Shown piece after piece: positions 24,531 through 32,665 of a stretch of DNA of 34,527 nt. Each line of letters opens with the position of its first letter. Positions within the stretch are counted from its first letter, which is position 1. The notes below the pieces were generated by a model. It did no database searches and was not told the DNA's origin. It was given only the letters and a program-made list of their open reading frames with translations. This DNA comes from an uncultured Blautia sp. (GTDB lineage Bacteria; Bacillota; Clostridia; Lachnospirales; Lachnospiraceae): the NCBI GenBank assembly GCA_945864225.1, contig CAMBAL010000025.1, positions 1-34,527 of the forward strand. The letters run 5' to 3'. Both the position numbers and the translations under genes were made by a program.

Positions 24531-26774
24531 TCAGAACTCCATATTTACCTTCAAAATCCACGTGCCATAGTTTTCATCACGGAATACTACCTCACCCATC
24601 GTTTCCAGAAGTGCCTCATTCAGATTTTCTCCATATTTTTCTCTTTCCCTGGCACCGACAAAAATATAGGAAACATCATAATACTCCAGAAGATTTTTCA
24701 CCTCTTCCGCATCCGCAGAAGTATAAATTGTTTCTACTTCCGCACTTTTCTCATTCAGATCCTCCACATCGTTTCTCCAGAGCCATTCATGCACACGCCA
24801 TCCTACAATGGTAGGCAGCCCGGTCATTGCGGATACACGGTTAAAGGCAGTATAACTGTCACCATTGGCTTCCAGCACAACCGGTGAACCATCAACATTC
24901 TCCTTCAGCCAGTAAATCCCTGCTGCATCCTCCGGAAATTCTGTTTCGATATAAGCCACTGCATTTAACCCCTGATAAACCTCAGGTTTCCATACTTCTC
25001 CAAACCATGCCCGCACACTGTTGCCAAAATATCCGCAGGTACAGACAAGAAGAAACAGTCCAATGCCGGACAGCACTTTTATCACTTTCTGTCTGGAAAG
25101 AAGCAGCATTCGATAGATTACATAACCCATCGTCATACCAAACAGAAGATAAGCCTGATAAGTCAGCTTGAACATGGTATTGGCACGGGCATATCCATTC
25201 TCATAAATGTCCCGCACATAGACAATTTCCGGAATTATCACCAGTCCTATAGCACAAAGCCCCATGATCACTGCAAACAGGTCAGGAATACAAACAGAAC
25301 GCATCCATGTATAAAGATTCTTTTTTCTTTTTCTGAAAAGCTTTTCCCGAAGCACACAAATCAGAAACAGAATCGTCAGCATTGCCGGAAGTCCCCACAA
25401 TACCAGAAGCTGGTATGGCAGAGAATGAAATTGCGCCAGTGCAATTCCTTCAACCATGGTCTTGAATTTCAGCGTAAACGGCAGAATAACCAGATAGGAA
25501 ATTCCCAGAACTTCCACAGCCTGCGCAGCTGTCACTGCCAGAATTGTTTTCCATTTTCCCTCAAACCGTACAATGTTCATAAACAGCACAGCACCGCCGG
25601 TTACTACAAAATAAATCACAAAATCCCAGAAATTCGTCCACTGAAACATCCCTAGAAGAAGACTCACCAGAAGAAGGGCCGGAATAAGAAGCTGCTCTTT
25701 CCAGAACCGGACACTGCTTATTTCTGAAGATAAGGAATGTCTTCGTGTCTCCTGCATCCACGCATACAGAAGCCCCATCAGCAATAAAACAAAAAAGATA
25801 TTCACCACATGCGCATGCAAATCTCCGAGCACAAAAGAATAACACGGAAATTCATGAATGGTCTTATCCGGCACATCCGGATCATAACCAATATACCGAG
25901 TTGCATCCGGGAACCAGTAACTGCTGATATTTTCTGCCCCGGTCATCTTCTCAATGGCCGGAATGAGTACCCCGTAGATCACATAATGCATGTTTCCGGC
26001 AATAGAAACCGCCACACCCGCTGTTATACCGGAAACCGCCGGAATCCATGCTTTTTTTCTGCGCATTCCCCGTCCAAGCCTGTCTGATGTCATCTGATAT
26101 ACCAGAGAAAACGGCAGGACAAACGCAAACGCCGCAACAAAAGTCCTCATAAGGTTATACGTGAGTTCCGGTTTGCTGCCTGAAAGCTTTGTAAGAAATA
26201 CGGCAAAATACTGCCCGCCATAATAATAATTGATATGTCCCTCTGAATACCACAGATCCACTGCCGGGAGTTCCGTACTGCGCATCATCGCTTCCATGAA
26301 GCCATAATCCATAAATTTCTCTGTTCCATATGCCGCAGGATGAAATCCTGCCAGATATGTCCACATAAGAAATATGGCAAAAAACAGGATTTCTTCCCAG
26401 AAAACCAGATTCACTCCACCTGTTGGAAAGCATTCTTTCCCTGTTCTGCTCTGATGCCGGAACAGAATCCCGCAGCCAAGAGCACACACGATCACTACTC
26501 CCGCACATGTCCATACCGTAAAATCCAGAAGATTCACTGCCACCAGAAACCAGGTAAGGAATCCTGTCACCGCAATGCACAGCACCTTGGAAAACATCCA
26601 TCCCTTATCTTCAAACCCGGAAAAGAGCATTCCCGTCACAGGCATCGCCAGAAGTCCCAGAACTCCTGCCAGCAGATACCATGTCCAGAATATCCATACA
26701 TCTCCTTTCAGCAAAAATGCGGAAATTCCCAGCAATGCAATTATCAGAATTATTTTTCCAATCTTTTTTTTCAT
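24531..26774 (-). CDS. DUF2298 (YYY-domain) polytopic membrane protein
   Basis: A 747-residue membrane protein with a dozen or more hydrophobic segments and a soluble C-terminal domain. The family motif GHINYYYGGQYFAVFLTKL (about 171-189) and the later VLGDLHAHVVNIFF identify the DUF2298/YYY group. Family function is not established; I recall it being grouped with GT-C type lipid-linked sugar transferases. Just before the YYY motif is an acidic loop (EKFMDYGF to VDLWY) that may be the catalytic first extracellular loop. The C-terminal part (about 590 onward) is predicted extracellular, with GWRVHEWLWRN. The start at 26774 has AGGAGG; the longer frame to 26918 has none. It follows a paralogous gene by 40 bases. 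Confidence 0.85.
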   Translation of the reverse strand: MKKKIGKIILIIALLGISAFLLKGDVWIFWTWYLLAGVLGLLAMPVTGMLFSGFEDKGWMFSKVLCIAVTGFLTWFLVAVNLLDFTVWTCAGVVIVCALGCGILFRHQSRTGKECFPTGGVNLVFWEEILFFAIFLMWTYLAGFHPAAYGTEKFMDYGFMEAMMRSTELPAVDLWYSEGHINYYYGGQYFAVFLTKLSGSKPELTYNLMRTFVAAFAFVLPFSLVYQMTSDRLGRGMRRKKAWIPAVSGITAGVAVSIAGNMHYVIYGVLIPAIEKMTGAENISSYWFPDATRYIGYDPDVPDKTIHEFPCYSFVLGDLHAHVVNIFFVLLLMGLLYAWMQETRRHSLSSEISSVRFWKEQLLIPALLLVSLLLGMFQWTNFWDFVIYFVVTGGAVLFMNIVRFEGKWKTILAVTAAQAVEVLGISYLVILPFTLKFKTMVEGIALAQFHSLPYQLLVLWGLPAMLTILFLICVLREKLFRKRKKNLYTWMRSVCIPDLFAVIMGLCAIGLVIIPEIVYVRDIYENGYARANTMFKLTYQAYLLFGMTMGYVIYRMLLLSRQKVIKVLSGIGLFLLVCTCGYFGNSVRAWFGEVWKPEVYQGLNAVAYIETEFPEDAAGIYWLKENVDGSPVVLEANGDSYTAFNRVSAMTGLPTIVGWRVHEWLWRNDVEDLNEKSAEVETIYTSADAEEVKNLLEYYDVSYIFVGAREREKYGENLNEALLETMGEVVFRDENYGTWILKVNMEF

Positions 26775-26814
26775 CTGTTCCTCCTGTTTTTTCCGGTATT
26801 TGATACTGTCACTC

Positions 26815-28836
26815 TCATTTTTCTGATGCCTGATAGATTCGAATCCTTCCGTCATTCGACGTATATACCAGAGGATACGCATCAGCAATGGCATCTTCCC
26901 TGCATGTTTTCTCCTCAAAGGTCATCCCCTCCTGAAACAGAATATAATCAATTCCTTCCTGCTCCGTCAGGGACTTCACTTCCTCTGCATAAGGAGTCGT
27001 ATAAATCAAAACTGCCACCGAAGCCCGGTAATACGTATCATACCCTGCAGACCACGCATAATACGGCCATCCGCAGTACATCATCACACCGGCCATCGTT
27101 ACCTCGTTCATACTGTATTCCGGTGTCAGAATCAAATCACTGCTGTCCAGATTTTCTTCCAGCCATTCTGTGAGATCACTGTCCATGACAACTCCCACCC
27201 GGTGACCCCTGTCATTATCTTTCAGAATCACTACGAAATCATAAATTCCTGTAATTGTCAGACAAACTGCCAGAACCACTGCCGCCGCTTTTCCCGTGAT
27301 TCCCTTCTTCCATAGACGAAGCAGCACATATGCCCAGAAAATTGTCAGAAATGCATACGCAATCATCACATATTTATGATTCACATTGATATCCGGTGTC
27401 AGAGAAATACAAAATGCAAACAAAACAGGAAACAAAAATGCTGTCAGAACTGACCGTTTCATCCTGTCCAGAAAAAGAGCAAGAATCAGAAATCCGACAA
27501 AAAAGATTCCGCTCATCTGAATCAGATACCACAGCACACCCGGCAGTGATTTGTCCTCCGCAAGAAATCCCCAGTAAAACGAAAAAGTCATTCCGCCTTC
27601 TTTGATAAAAATTTTCGTCTGAATCAAAGAACATATCACAGCCGCAAGAGCAGTAAGCGCATAGTCCAGTTTTCCATCGGAAAACAACCCGAATCCCATA
27701 AGGATCAAAAGCCCTCCGATCACAGCTGCTCCATTCCAGAAGGAACTAAGTCCCAGCAGAATCCCCACTGCCAATGCCCGGCCTGCATCCCGAAACATCC
27801 AGGCTTCTCTGCTGAATAACCTTTTTTTCATCCAGCACAGCCCTGTTTCCGTATGCCGGTCTCCGGCCTCTACCCAGTCCAGATAGATCCATAATGCCGT
27901 ACAGACGATGATCAGGCCAAAAGCCAGATGTCTCTGATTCAGATAAACATTAAAATTCCACAGCCCCCAGTCTTCATTGGCCGTATAGCCAATAAAGGAG
28001 GTATTTTCTTTAAGTACCTGCCACAAATCTCCTGCCTGCACATGCTCTGCCGCAAACCGGAAAAAAGCAGTCCCGCTTCTGAAAAAAAAGAGCACTACAG
28101 CACCTGCACCAGCAGCAGCCATTCCTGTGATCCGGACAGCCAGACCATACAGCATCATCAGAAATCCAAGCAGCGCCAATACACTGATCAGATTATAAGC
28201 CAGATCCAGCCTCATACCCAGATATTCCAGATTTCCTGCCAGAAACTGAAACATGAAATGGTATTTTACATCAGAACCTCCATAATGTGGATACTGTGTC
28301 GGAAAATTATCTCCTCTGGAAAACGACCGCATCATTGCAGTATGCGGTGCATAATCACCAAAGACACTGAACCCGGAATAAAGCACACCGTCCTTAATAT
28401 GAAACACATAAAACATTATCCACAAAAGAAAAACGGCCAAAATTGCAAAAAATACGGCTTCCCTTTCATATTCCCCGCTTTCGGTCAGGAATTTCTCTCT
28501 TATGTTTCGATTTCTGCAAAATCGCATCAAAAAAACGCCACCGACTCCCGCATATCCTGCTGCCATAACCACAATATTCCCATAAAAAAGCGGTTCTGTT
28601 TTCTGAAAGATAACATCTGCCGCCCAGGAAATCCCGTAAACCGCCCAGGTTACTGCAAGCGTTCCTGCCGCAAACGCCGCCGGCCAGAATATCCAGCAAA
28701 AATTCTGTCCGGAAACAGCATATGTATTTTCTGTCCCGGAAGTAACGTTTTTTTCATGATTTATGCGAAATAAGAACCTTGCTGCCAGTTCCCGTCCCAC
28801 AAGCATACATAATAATATATAAACAATACCAAGCAT
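26815..28836 (-). CDS. Large polytopic membrane protein, paralogous to the DUF2298 protein
   Basis: A 673-residue membrane protein with numerous hydrophobic helices and a soluble C-terminal domain. It is not a standard named family to me. The region around GDYAPHTAMMRSFSRGDNFP (its length is 20) aligns by eye with the DUF2298 neighbour: D-x2-F/P-x2-A-MMRS, then YHFMFQFLAG against YYGGQYFAVF, then LAYNL against LTYNL. The C-terminal domains also share an ILTPEYSMNEVTMAGV/VVLEANGDSYTAFN-like start and a final GIDYILFQ/VSYIFVG strand. A GT-C-like glycosyltransferase role is inference. Start ATG 28836 has AGGAG 6 bases upstream; the frame continuing to 28899 lacks a ribosome site. Probably cotranscribed with the next gene. 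Confidence 0.75.
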   Translation of the reverse strand: MLGIVYILLCMLVGRELAARFLFRINHEKNVTSGTENTYAVSGQNFCWIFWPAAFAAGTLAVTWAVYGISWAADVIFQKTEPLFYGNIVVMAAGYAGVGGVFLMRFCRNRNIREKFLTESGEYEREAVFFAILAVFLLWIMFYVFHIKDGVLYSGFSVFGDYAPHTAMMRSFSRGDNFPTQYPHYGGSDVKYHFMFQFLAGNLEYLGMRLDLAYNLISVLALLGFLMMLYGLAVRITGMAAAGAGAVVLFFFRSGTAFFRFAAEHVQAGDLWQVLKENTSFIGYTANEDWGLWNFNVYLNQRHLAFGLIIVCTALWIYLDWVEAGDRHTETGLCWMKKRLFSREAWMFRDAGRALAVGILLGLSSFWNGAAVIGGLLILMGFGLFSDGKLDYALTALAAVICSLIQTKIFIKEGGMTFSFYWGFLAEDKSLPGVLWYLIQMSGIFFVGFLILALFLDRMKRSVLTAFLFPVLFAFCISLTPDINVNHKYVMIAYAFLTIFWAYVLLRLWKKGITGKAAAVVLAVCLTITGIYDFVVILKDNDRGHRVGVVMDSDLTEWLEENLDSSDLILTPEYSMNEVTMAGVMMYCGWPYYAWSAGYDTYYRASVAVLIYTTPYAEEVKSLTEQEGIDYILFQEGMTFEEKTCREDAIADAYPLVYTSNDGRIRIYQASEK

Positions 28837-28920
28837 ACCGTTCTCCTGCGCTTCCTCATCATCTCTTGTCATCCATCCTGCCTCATTTTGGATGCACAAC
28901 TGTTTTCTCTATTACTTCCA

Positions 28921-28948
28921 AGTATAGCAGACTTCAGAATCAGTTCAA
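28921..28948 (-). promoter_or_regulatory. Promoter of the paired membrane-protein genes
   Basis: TTGAAC (28943-28948) and TATACT (28921-28926), 16 bases apart on the minus strand. The -35 overlaps the last codons of cwlD, so the pair can be expressed independently of cwlD. Confidence 0.6.
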
Positions 28949-29644
28949 GGTCTTTTTCTCCTCCAGATAGGCTTCGACTCCGTCTGCAAGAGCCTTTGCC
29001 ACTTTATTCTGGTATTCTTCTGTCTGCAGCAATGCAGCTTCATCCGGATTTGTCAGAAATCCGCATTCTGCAATGACCAGTACATCTTCACTCCGTTTCA
29101 GAAGATAATACGAAGTATTTGGCTTGGCTTCCCTTTCCCGTTCCACTTCAAGTCCCCTGTTCAGATATTCCTGAAGCGTCTTCGCAAGCTTCTCTCCTTC
29201 TGCAGAATGCTGAAAGTAGAACACCTGCGGTCCTTTCACACCGGCATCACCATAGCTGTTCTGATGAATACTGACCGTCAGCACCGGTTCTGCCTCATTG
29301 ATCAGTGCAATTCTTCTCTGCATATCCTGCGATTTCATATTGTGAGAAGCATCCTCATAAAGTCCTTTATCCTCCTGCCGCGTCATCACCACAGAAAACC
29401 CTTTTTCTTCCAGGGCTGATTTTAATTTCAGAGAAATCTCCAGATTAATCTTCTTCTCCTCCAGACCATTCAGACCGATCATTCCCGGATCTGCCCCTCC
29501 ATGTCCCGGATCCACAACAATCACATTGGAGACCGCATCTTTTTTATTCAGCTGATTCACTACTTCCGCTGCCTGCTTAGACAAAACAAAAAAGCTGATC
29601 AGCAAAAGACACGCCATCGCCAGCTCCGCAATATATTTTTTCAA
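28940..29644 (-). CDS. cwlD: N-acetylmuramoyl-L-alanine amidase, CwlD type
   Basis: Zinc amidase that cuts the amide bond between muramic acid and the stem peptide; CwlD-type enzymes make the muramic-lactam needed for cortex lysis in germination. The 234-residue Amidase_3 protein has an N-terminal membrane/signal helix (about 8-25), the motif VVDPGHGGADPG (43-54, His48), a Glu near 62-63 (LEEKKINLE), SIHQN, and AECGFLTN, which carries the catalytic Glu. Length matches Bacillus CwlD (237). The start is TTG (29642-29644). Its ribosome site GGAGGG is part of a stable hairpin (29648-29697). Cell-wall turnover outside sporulation is an alternative role. Confidence 0.87.
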   Translation of the reverse strand: MKKYIAELAMACLLLISFFVLSKQAAEVVNQLNKKDAVSNVIVVDPGHGGADPGMIGLNGLEEKKINLEISLKLKSALEEKGFSVVMTRQEDKGLYEDASHNMKSQDMQRRIALINEAEPVLTVSIHQNSYGDAGVKGPQVFYFQHSAEGEKLAKTLQEYLNRGLEVEREREAKPNTSYYLLKRSEDVLVIAECGFLTNPDEAALLQTEEYQNKVAKALADGVEAYLEEKKTLN

Positions 29645-29647
29645 TAG

Positions 29648-29697
29648 AAAACACCCTCCGGCATACTCTGTAAAATATATGTTCCGGAGAGTGTTTT
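29648..29697 (-). terminator. Terminator-like hairpin that contains the cwlD ribosome site
   Basis: AAAACACCCTCCGG (29648-29661) and CCGGAGAGTGTTTT (29684-29697) form a 14-bp stem with one G-U. On the minus strand the 3' arm is CCGGAGGGTGTTTT: it supplies both a T-rich end and the GGAGGG of cwlD. It may terminate transcripts from the GH18 gene or hide the cwlD ribosome site. Confidence 0.7.
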
Positions 29698-29795
29698 TAG
29701 CATCGCAATAACAAGTTATCAGATGGAGTCATTTCGAAAAAAATGTACGAATGCTTTCTAATGAAAACCTTCTTCGCTTATTACTTCTCTTATTC

Positions 29796-31445
29796 CTACT
29801 GCAGATTATCCGTGATTACCGGCCAGATACTGCTGTTCTCAAAACCAAGCTTCCATGCGGCAACACCGGCCAGACCATACTGGGGAACCAGTTTCACTTT
29901 GGCCGCAACAGACTCCGCATCCTCCAGCCAGATCTGATAGGTATCACCATCCAACTCATAAGTACCGTAATTCTGTCCCACATCTTTATTCCAATACACC
30001 TGGGCCTGATTCGTGTTTACAGCCTCCTGTGCCGCATCCATACCGATTGCCTCACTGGAAAGCAGAGAACCGGAAGTTTTCCACAATCTGGTATAGAATG
30101 GGATCCCATTAATCACACGTTCCGCAGGAACCTCCTCAAGAGTATCCTGGATTCCCTTCTCCACCCATGGAAGAGAAGCAACCGAACCTGCTTCCTCAGA
30201 TCCAACATAATGCTCATCATATCCCATAATGATCACATAATCCACCACTCGTCCCTGTTCTGCACGGTCATAATGACTGGTAAAGTCTTCCGGAACCGGA
30301 TTATCCACAGAAAGTACAAGTCCATTCTTGTGACACTCAATTGAGATTTCACGGAGAAATTCAAGGAAATGAATTCCCACTTCTTCACTCAGATATTCAA
30401 AGTCCACATTAATTCCATCAAGCCCCACTTCCACGGAGGCCTGAATCAGCTGTCGGATCAGATTCTGTCTGGAAGATGTCAATGACAGTACCTGTGTCGT
30501 CTGAACATTCTCACTGAAATTGTCCACCAGGCCCCATACCTGCAGTCCTCTCTCATGAGCCTGCGCCACGTAATCGGAGGAAGCAATACTCGTAATATTT
30601 CCCGCATTATCCTGAATGGAAAACCAGGTCGGAGAAATAACATTCACTCCTGTCATATTCTGAATGGCATCTGCAAGATACCCATTGGCCTCCATGGAGG
30701 TCACCTGATGCCATACCATATTGACCGGTTCATCCATGGACAGATAGGTATACTGCTCTGTCTGGAAATCACGTTCACTGGTCAGTTCTTCCGGCGCTGA
30801 GATCTTTTTGTTCTCAATATAGCCGATATAACCATCCTGTGTGGCAACCTGACTCCATTCTTCCATCCCTTCCATATAAATCAGTTTCTCTCCAACTTTC
30901 ACTTCTCTCAGAATTTCCGCCTTAATACCACCGAGGTAACGGACACTGGTATTTTTCAGAACCGTTACCGTAGGAACAGCGCTGAAATCATACTGTATGG
31001 CCACCCGTGCCGGATTCTGTGATACATATGTATCGATGTCTGTATATTGTCTGATAAACGACAGGCTCAGATAAACAGTTCCGTCCTTCAGCCAGACCTG
31101 CCCTCCTGCTTCCTGTGATGCCGGGAAGGACAAAAGCTCTGACGGCGTAGCATAGAGAATCGCGCTGTTCTCGGAATCCCAGTAATATCTCTGATTCAGA
31201 TAAGTATTGACCACTTCCAGCGGAAGATACGCCTCTTCTCCGGAAACAAGGCCTCTCTGCTCCAGGACTTCTGTCCCCAGAATCAGAGCAACTTCTCCGT
31301 CTGCAACCTGTCCGTAATATTCATTCAGATTCATATGCGCCTTCGTAGGCGTATATTTCATGATCACATGTACACCCAGACCGATCAGCCCTGTAATCAG
31401 GATCAACAGGCAGATAATCAGGGTCGGCATGTATTTCTTTCTCAT
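29796..31445 (-). CDS. Membrane-anchored GH18 protein with SH3-like domain
   Basis: A 549-residue secreted or membrane-anchored protein of the spore-cortex/spore-germination glycosidase type. It has an N-terminal anchor (about 7-28), a stalk region (about 45-150) resembling copper amine oxidase N-like domains, an SH3b-type domain (about 155-215, SQVATQDGYIGYI), and a GH18 barrel. The catalytic motif is GLDGINVDFEYL, with Asp343 and acid Glu350 in place. Such proteins cut chitin-like or peptidoglycan glycan strands; YaaH/SleL-type activity is possible but not proven. The ATG at 31445 has AAGGAAG; the earlier ATG at 31472 has no ribosome site. It lies upstream of cwlD, which fits a joint envelope role. 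Confidence 0.85.
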   Translation of the reverse strand: MRKKYMPTLIICLLILITGLIGLGVHVIMKYTPTKAHMNLNEYYGQVADGEVALILGTEVLEQRGLVSGEEAYLPLEVVNTYLNQRYYWDSENSAILYATPSELLSFPASQEAGGQVWLKDGTVYLSLSFIRQYTDIDTYVSQNPARVAIQYDFSAVPTVTVLKNTSVRYLGGIKAEILREVKVGEKLIYMEGMEEWSQVATQDGYIGYIENKKISAPEELTSERDFQTEQYTYLSMDEPVNMVWHQVTSMEANGYLADAIQNMTGVNVISPTWFSIQDNAGNITSIASSDYVAQAHERGLQVWGLVDNFSENVQTTQVLSLTSSRQNLIRQLIQASVEVGLDGINVDFEYLSEEVGIHFLEFLREISIECHKNGLVLSVDNPVPEDFTSHYDRAEQGRVVDYVIIMGYDEHYVGSEEAGSVASLPWVEKGIQDTLEEVPAERVINGIPFYTRLWKTSGSLLSSEAIGMDAAQEAVNTNQAQVYWNKDVGQNYGTYELDGDTYQIWLEDAESVAAKVKLVPQYGLAGVAAWKLGFENSSIWPVITDNLQ

Positions 31446-31490
31446 AATTTTCTTCCTTTCATCCATGTTCATTTGCGGATTATCCGTTTT

Positions 31491-31499
31491 ATTATAACA
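31491..31499 (-). promoter_or_regulatory. Extended -10 promoter of the GH18 gene
   Basis: TGTTATAAT on the minus strand (extended -10) about 45 bases before the chosen ATG. No good -35 is found; the upstream sequence is a long purine-rich run. Confidence 0.5.
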
Positions 31500-31577
31500 T
31501 ATCCGAAAAAGATTGCATTACATATTTCGACTATTTTACAGTTTTTTCACATTTTATATTTCTATTTCATTTATCGG

Positions 31578-31644
31578 TTTCTGCATTTCCTGTTTCTGAT
31601 TTCACGTTTCTTTGTTTCATGTTTCCTTATATTTCATTGTTTTC
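31578..31644. repeat. Run of TTTC/GAAA motifs every 7-10 bases
   Basis: TTTC starts at 31578, 31586, 31593, 31600, 31607, 31615, 31622, 31632 and 31641, so on the minus strand it is GAAA at 7-10-base steps. It lies upstream of the GH18 promoter. No known element fits. Confidence 0.5.
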
Positions 31645-31721
31645 AGAATAAGAAGATTCTCCCTCCAGGCTCTGTATGAGGGGAATCTGCCTGTATCCGG
31701 AAGAATCCTCTTATTCTTTTT
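31645..31721 (+). terminator. Large 16-bp inverted repeat with T tail
   Basis: AGAATAAGAAGATTCT (31645-31660) and AGAATCCTCTTATTCT (31702-31717) pair except for one position around a 41-base loop; five T follow on the plus strand only. No plus-strand gene ends here, so what it terminates is unclear. It may be a remnant of a small mobile element. Confidence 0.5.
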
Positions 31722-31746
31722 GTGTCATACATCTCTCTTCAAAAGA

Positions 31747-31773
31747 CACCGGCGGACTTATCACTTCCGCCGT
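31747..31773 (-). terminator. Terminator of the small gene 31779-32015
   Basis: GGCGGA (31751-31756) and TCCGCC (31766-31771), extended by GAC/GTC, form a G-C-rich stem just after the stop codon. A short T run follows on the minus strand (TCTTTTG). Confidence 0.6.
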
Positions 31774-31778
31774 CTCAA

Positions 31779-32015
31779 TCATACATCCTCTACAAATTCA
31801 AAATTGACCTGCGCAATTCTTCCATTTTCATCTTCTGTATAATCGCGCATATAGCCTCCAGTCTCCGCAACGTTACAGGCGTTCGCGATTGCCCACGGAC
31901 TGCTTGGTCGGCCATTCAGAAAAAGTGCAATATTCTGTTTCTCATAACCTTCCAGTTCCTCCATAAGAGGCGGCGCAAAATTGTCTTTCTTATTGTTTCG
32001 TGATATATTATCCGT
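31779..32015 (-). CDS. Small protein of unknown function with apparent ACG start
   Basis: A 78-residue frame that looks coding although it matches no family I can name with certainty. It has an acidic helix (MEELEGYEKQNI), then FLNGRPSSPWAIANACNV (18 residues) and GGYMRDYTEDENGRI, then a final strand. GGAGGG (32022-32027) is 6 bases before an ACG codon (32013-32015), ideal spacing, and the next residues DNISRNNKK read on in frame. Either ACG is used as a start or the ATG has mutated. An ATG at 31964 would give 61 residues but has no ribosome site. A promoter at 32392-32419 would give a leader of about 370 bases. It ends at a hairpin terminator. Confidence 0.5.
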   Translation of the reverse strand, partial: TDNISRNNKKDNFAPPLMEELEGYEKQNIALFLNGRPSSPWAIANACNVAETGGYMRDYTEDENGRIAQVNFEFVEDV

Positions 32016-32291
32016 ATTCTGCCCTCCTTTCTCTAATGAATTTTCGGATACTGTTCCAAAAATGTTACTGTTCACCTGATTCTCCGTCACATACTTCACA
32101 GAATATTTCCAGTGAACAATCCTCAAAATTCTGTCTGCGCGGAACAAACGCCATTGATTTTAGAAAACACACCATAGGTTCTGAGAAAAGACTGCTCTGA
32201 TACGTACCGAATTTAATCCTGGGAAATTGCCGGCTGCCGCAGCAGGAACGCTGCAAGAATGATTGGCAATGACATGTATATAAAAGATCAT

Positions 32292-32339
32292 ATGAGGATG
32301 TATTATGTAAGTTATATGGGGATACAGTATGTAAGTTGA
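32292..32339. repeat. Two 24-base direct repeats in the leader of the small gene
   Basis: ATGAGGATGTATTATGTAAG (starting 32292) and ATGGGGATACAGTATGTAAG (starting 32316) match at most positions with a period of 24. Confidence 0.6.
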
Positions 32340-32391
32340 TATCTGGTGTTACGCTCTTCCGTCCGGACCAGAGTATCTTTTCCTGCTTTTC

Positions 32392-32419
32392 ATTATACTG
32401 CTTTTCCGGCGAGATGCAA
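32392..32419 (-). promoter_or_regulatory. Promoter directed toward the small gene
   Basis: TTGCAT (32414-32419) and TATAAT (32392-32397) on the minus strand, 16 bases apart. Confidence 0.5.
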
Positions 32420-32491
32420 TAACTTTCGTCAATTTGTGAAAAATTTTCGATTCTGTTTCCAAATATTTTATAAATAGGCAAATTGAATTTC

Positions 32492-32521
32492 TTTACATTC
32501 TCTATATTTGTGGTATATAAT
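32492..32521 (+). promoter_or_regulatory. Promoter of mecA
   Basis: TTTACA (32492-32497) and TATAAT (32516-32521), 18 bases apart. The resulting leader of about 137 bases carries a copy of the intergenic repeat. Confidence 0.65.
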
Positions 32522-32567
32522 AAGTAAAAGCTATGACTAATTTTAATCTGGCATTTCGGTTCCTAAA

Positions 32568-32587
32568 GCAATTTTCAAACACGCTCT
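32568..32587 (-). repeat. Short intergenic repeat, copy 3
   Basis: On the minus strand this is AGAGCGTGTTTGAAAATTGC, a perfect match to copy 4 at 34198-34217. It lies in the predicted mecA leader rather than after a gene. Confidence 0.75.
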
Positions 32588-32665
32588 AACGTGAATGTCC
32601 GTTGTCCAGGACTTTTATATGAAATAAATAACGATACCGATATACCAGGAATAGGATGTGATTAA

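Larger units (their letters stand above)
31446..31778. other. Intergenic region upstream of the GH18 gene
   Basis: This 333-base gap holds the GH18 leader with a small palindrome (CGGATAATCCG), the extended -10, an AT-rich run with regularly spaced TTTC (31578-31644), a large inverted repeat (31645-31721) and the terminator of the small gene at 31779. No reading frame is credible. Confidence 0.55.
32016..32665. other. Intergenic region between the small gene and mecA
   Basis: About 650 bases with no convincing gene. It contains the long leader of the small gene (minus), two 24-base direct repeats (32292-32339), the divergent promoters 32392-32419 (minus) and 32492-32521 (plus), and one copy of the intergenic repeat (32568-32587). 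A possible 29-codon frame (32065-32154) is described under rejected items. Confidence 0.5.

Noticed and set aside
32065-32154. 29-codon frame in the leader of the small gene, MAFVPRRQNFEDCSLEIF onward
   Set aside because: It ends shortly before the small gene and has a Cys pair, so a leader peptide was considered, but no ribosome site precedes its ATG.
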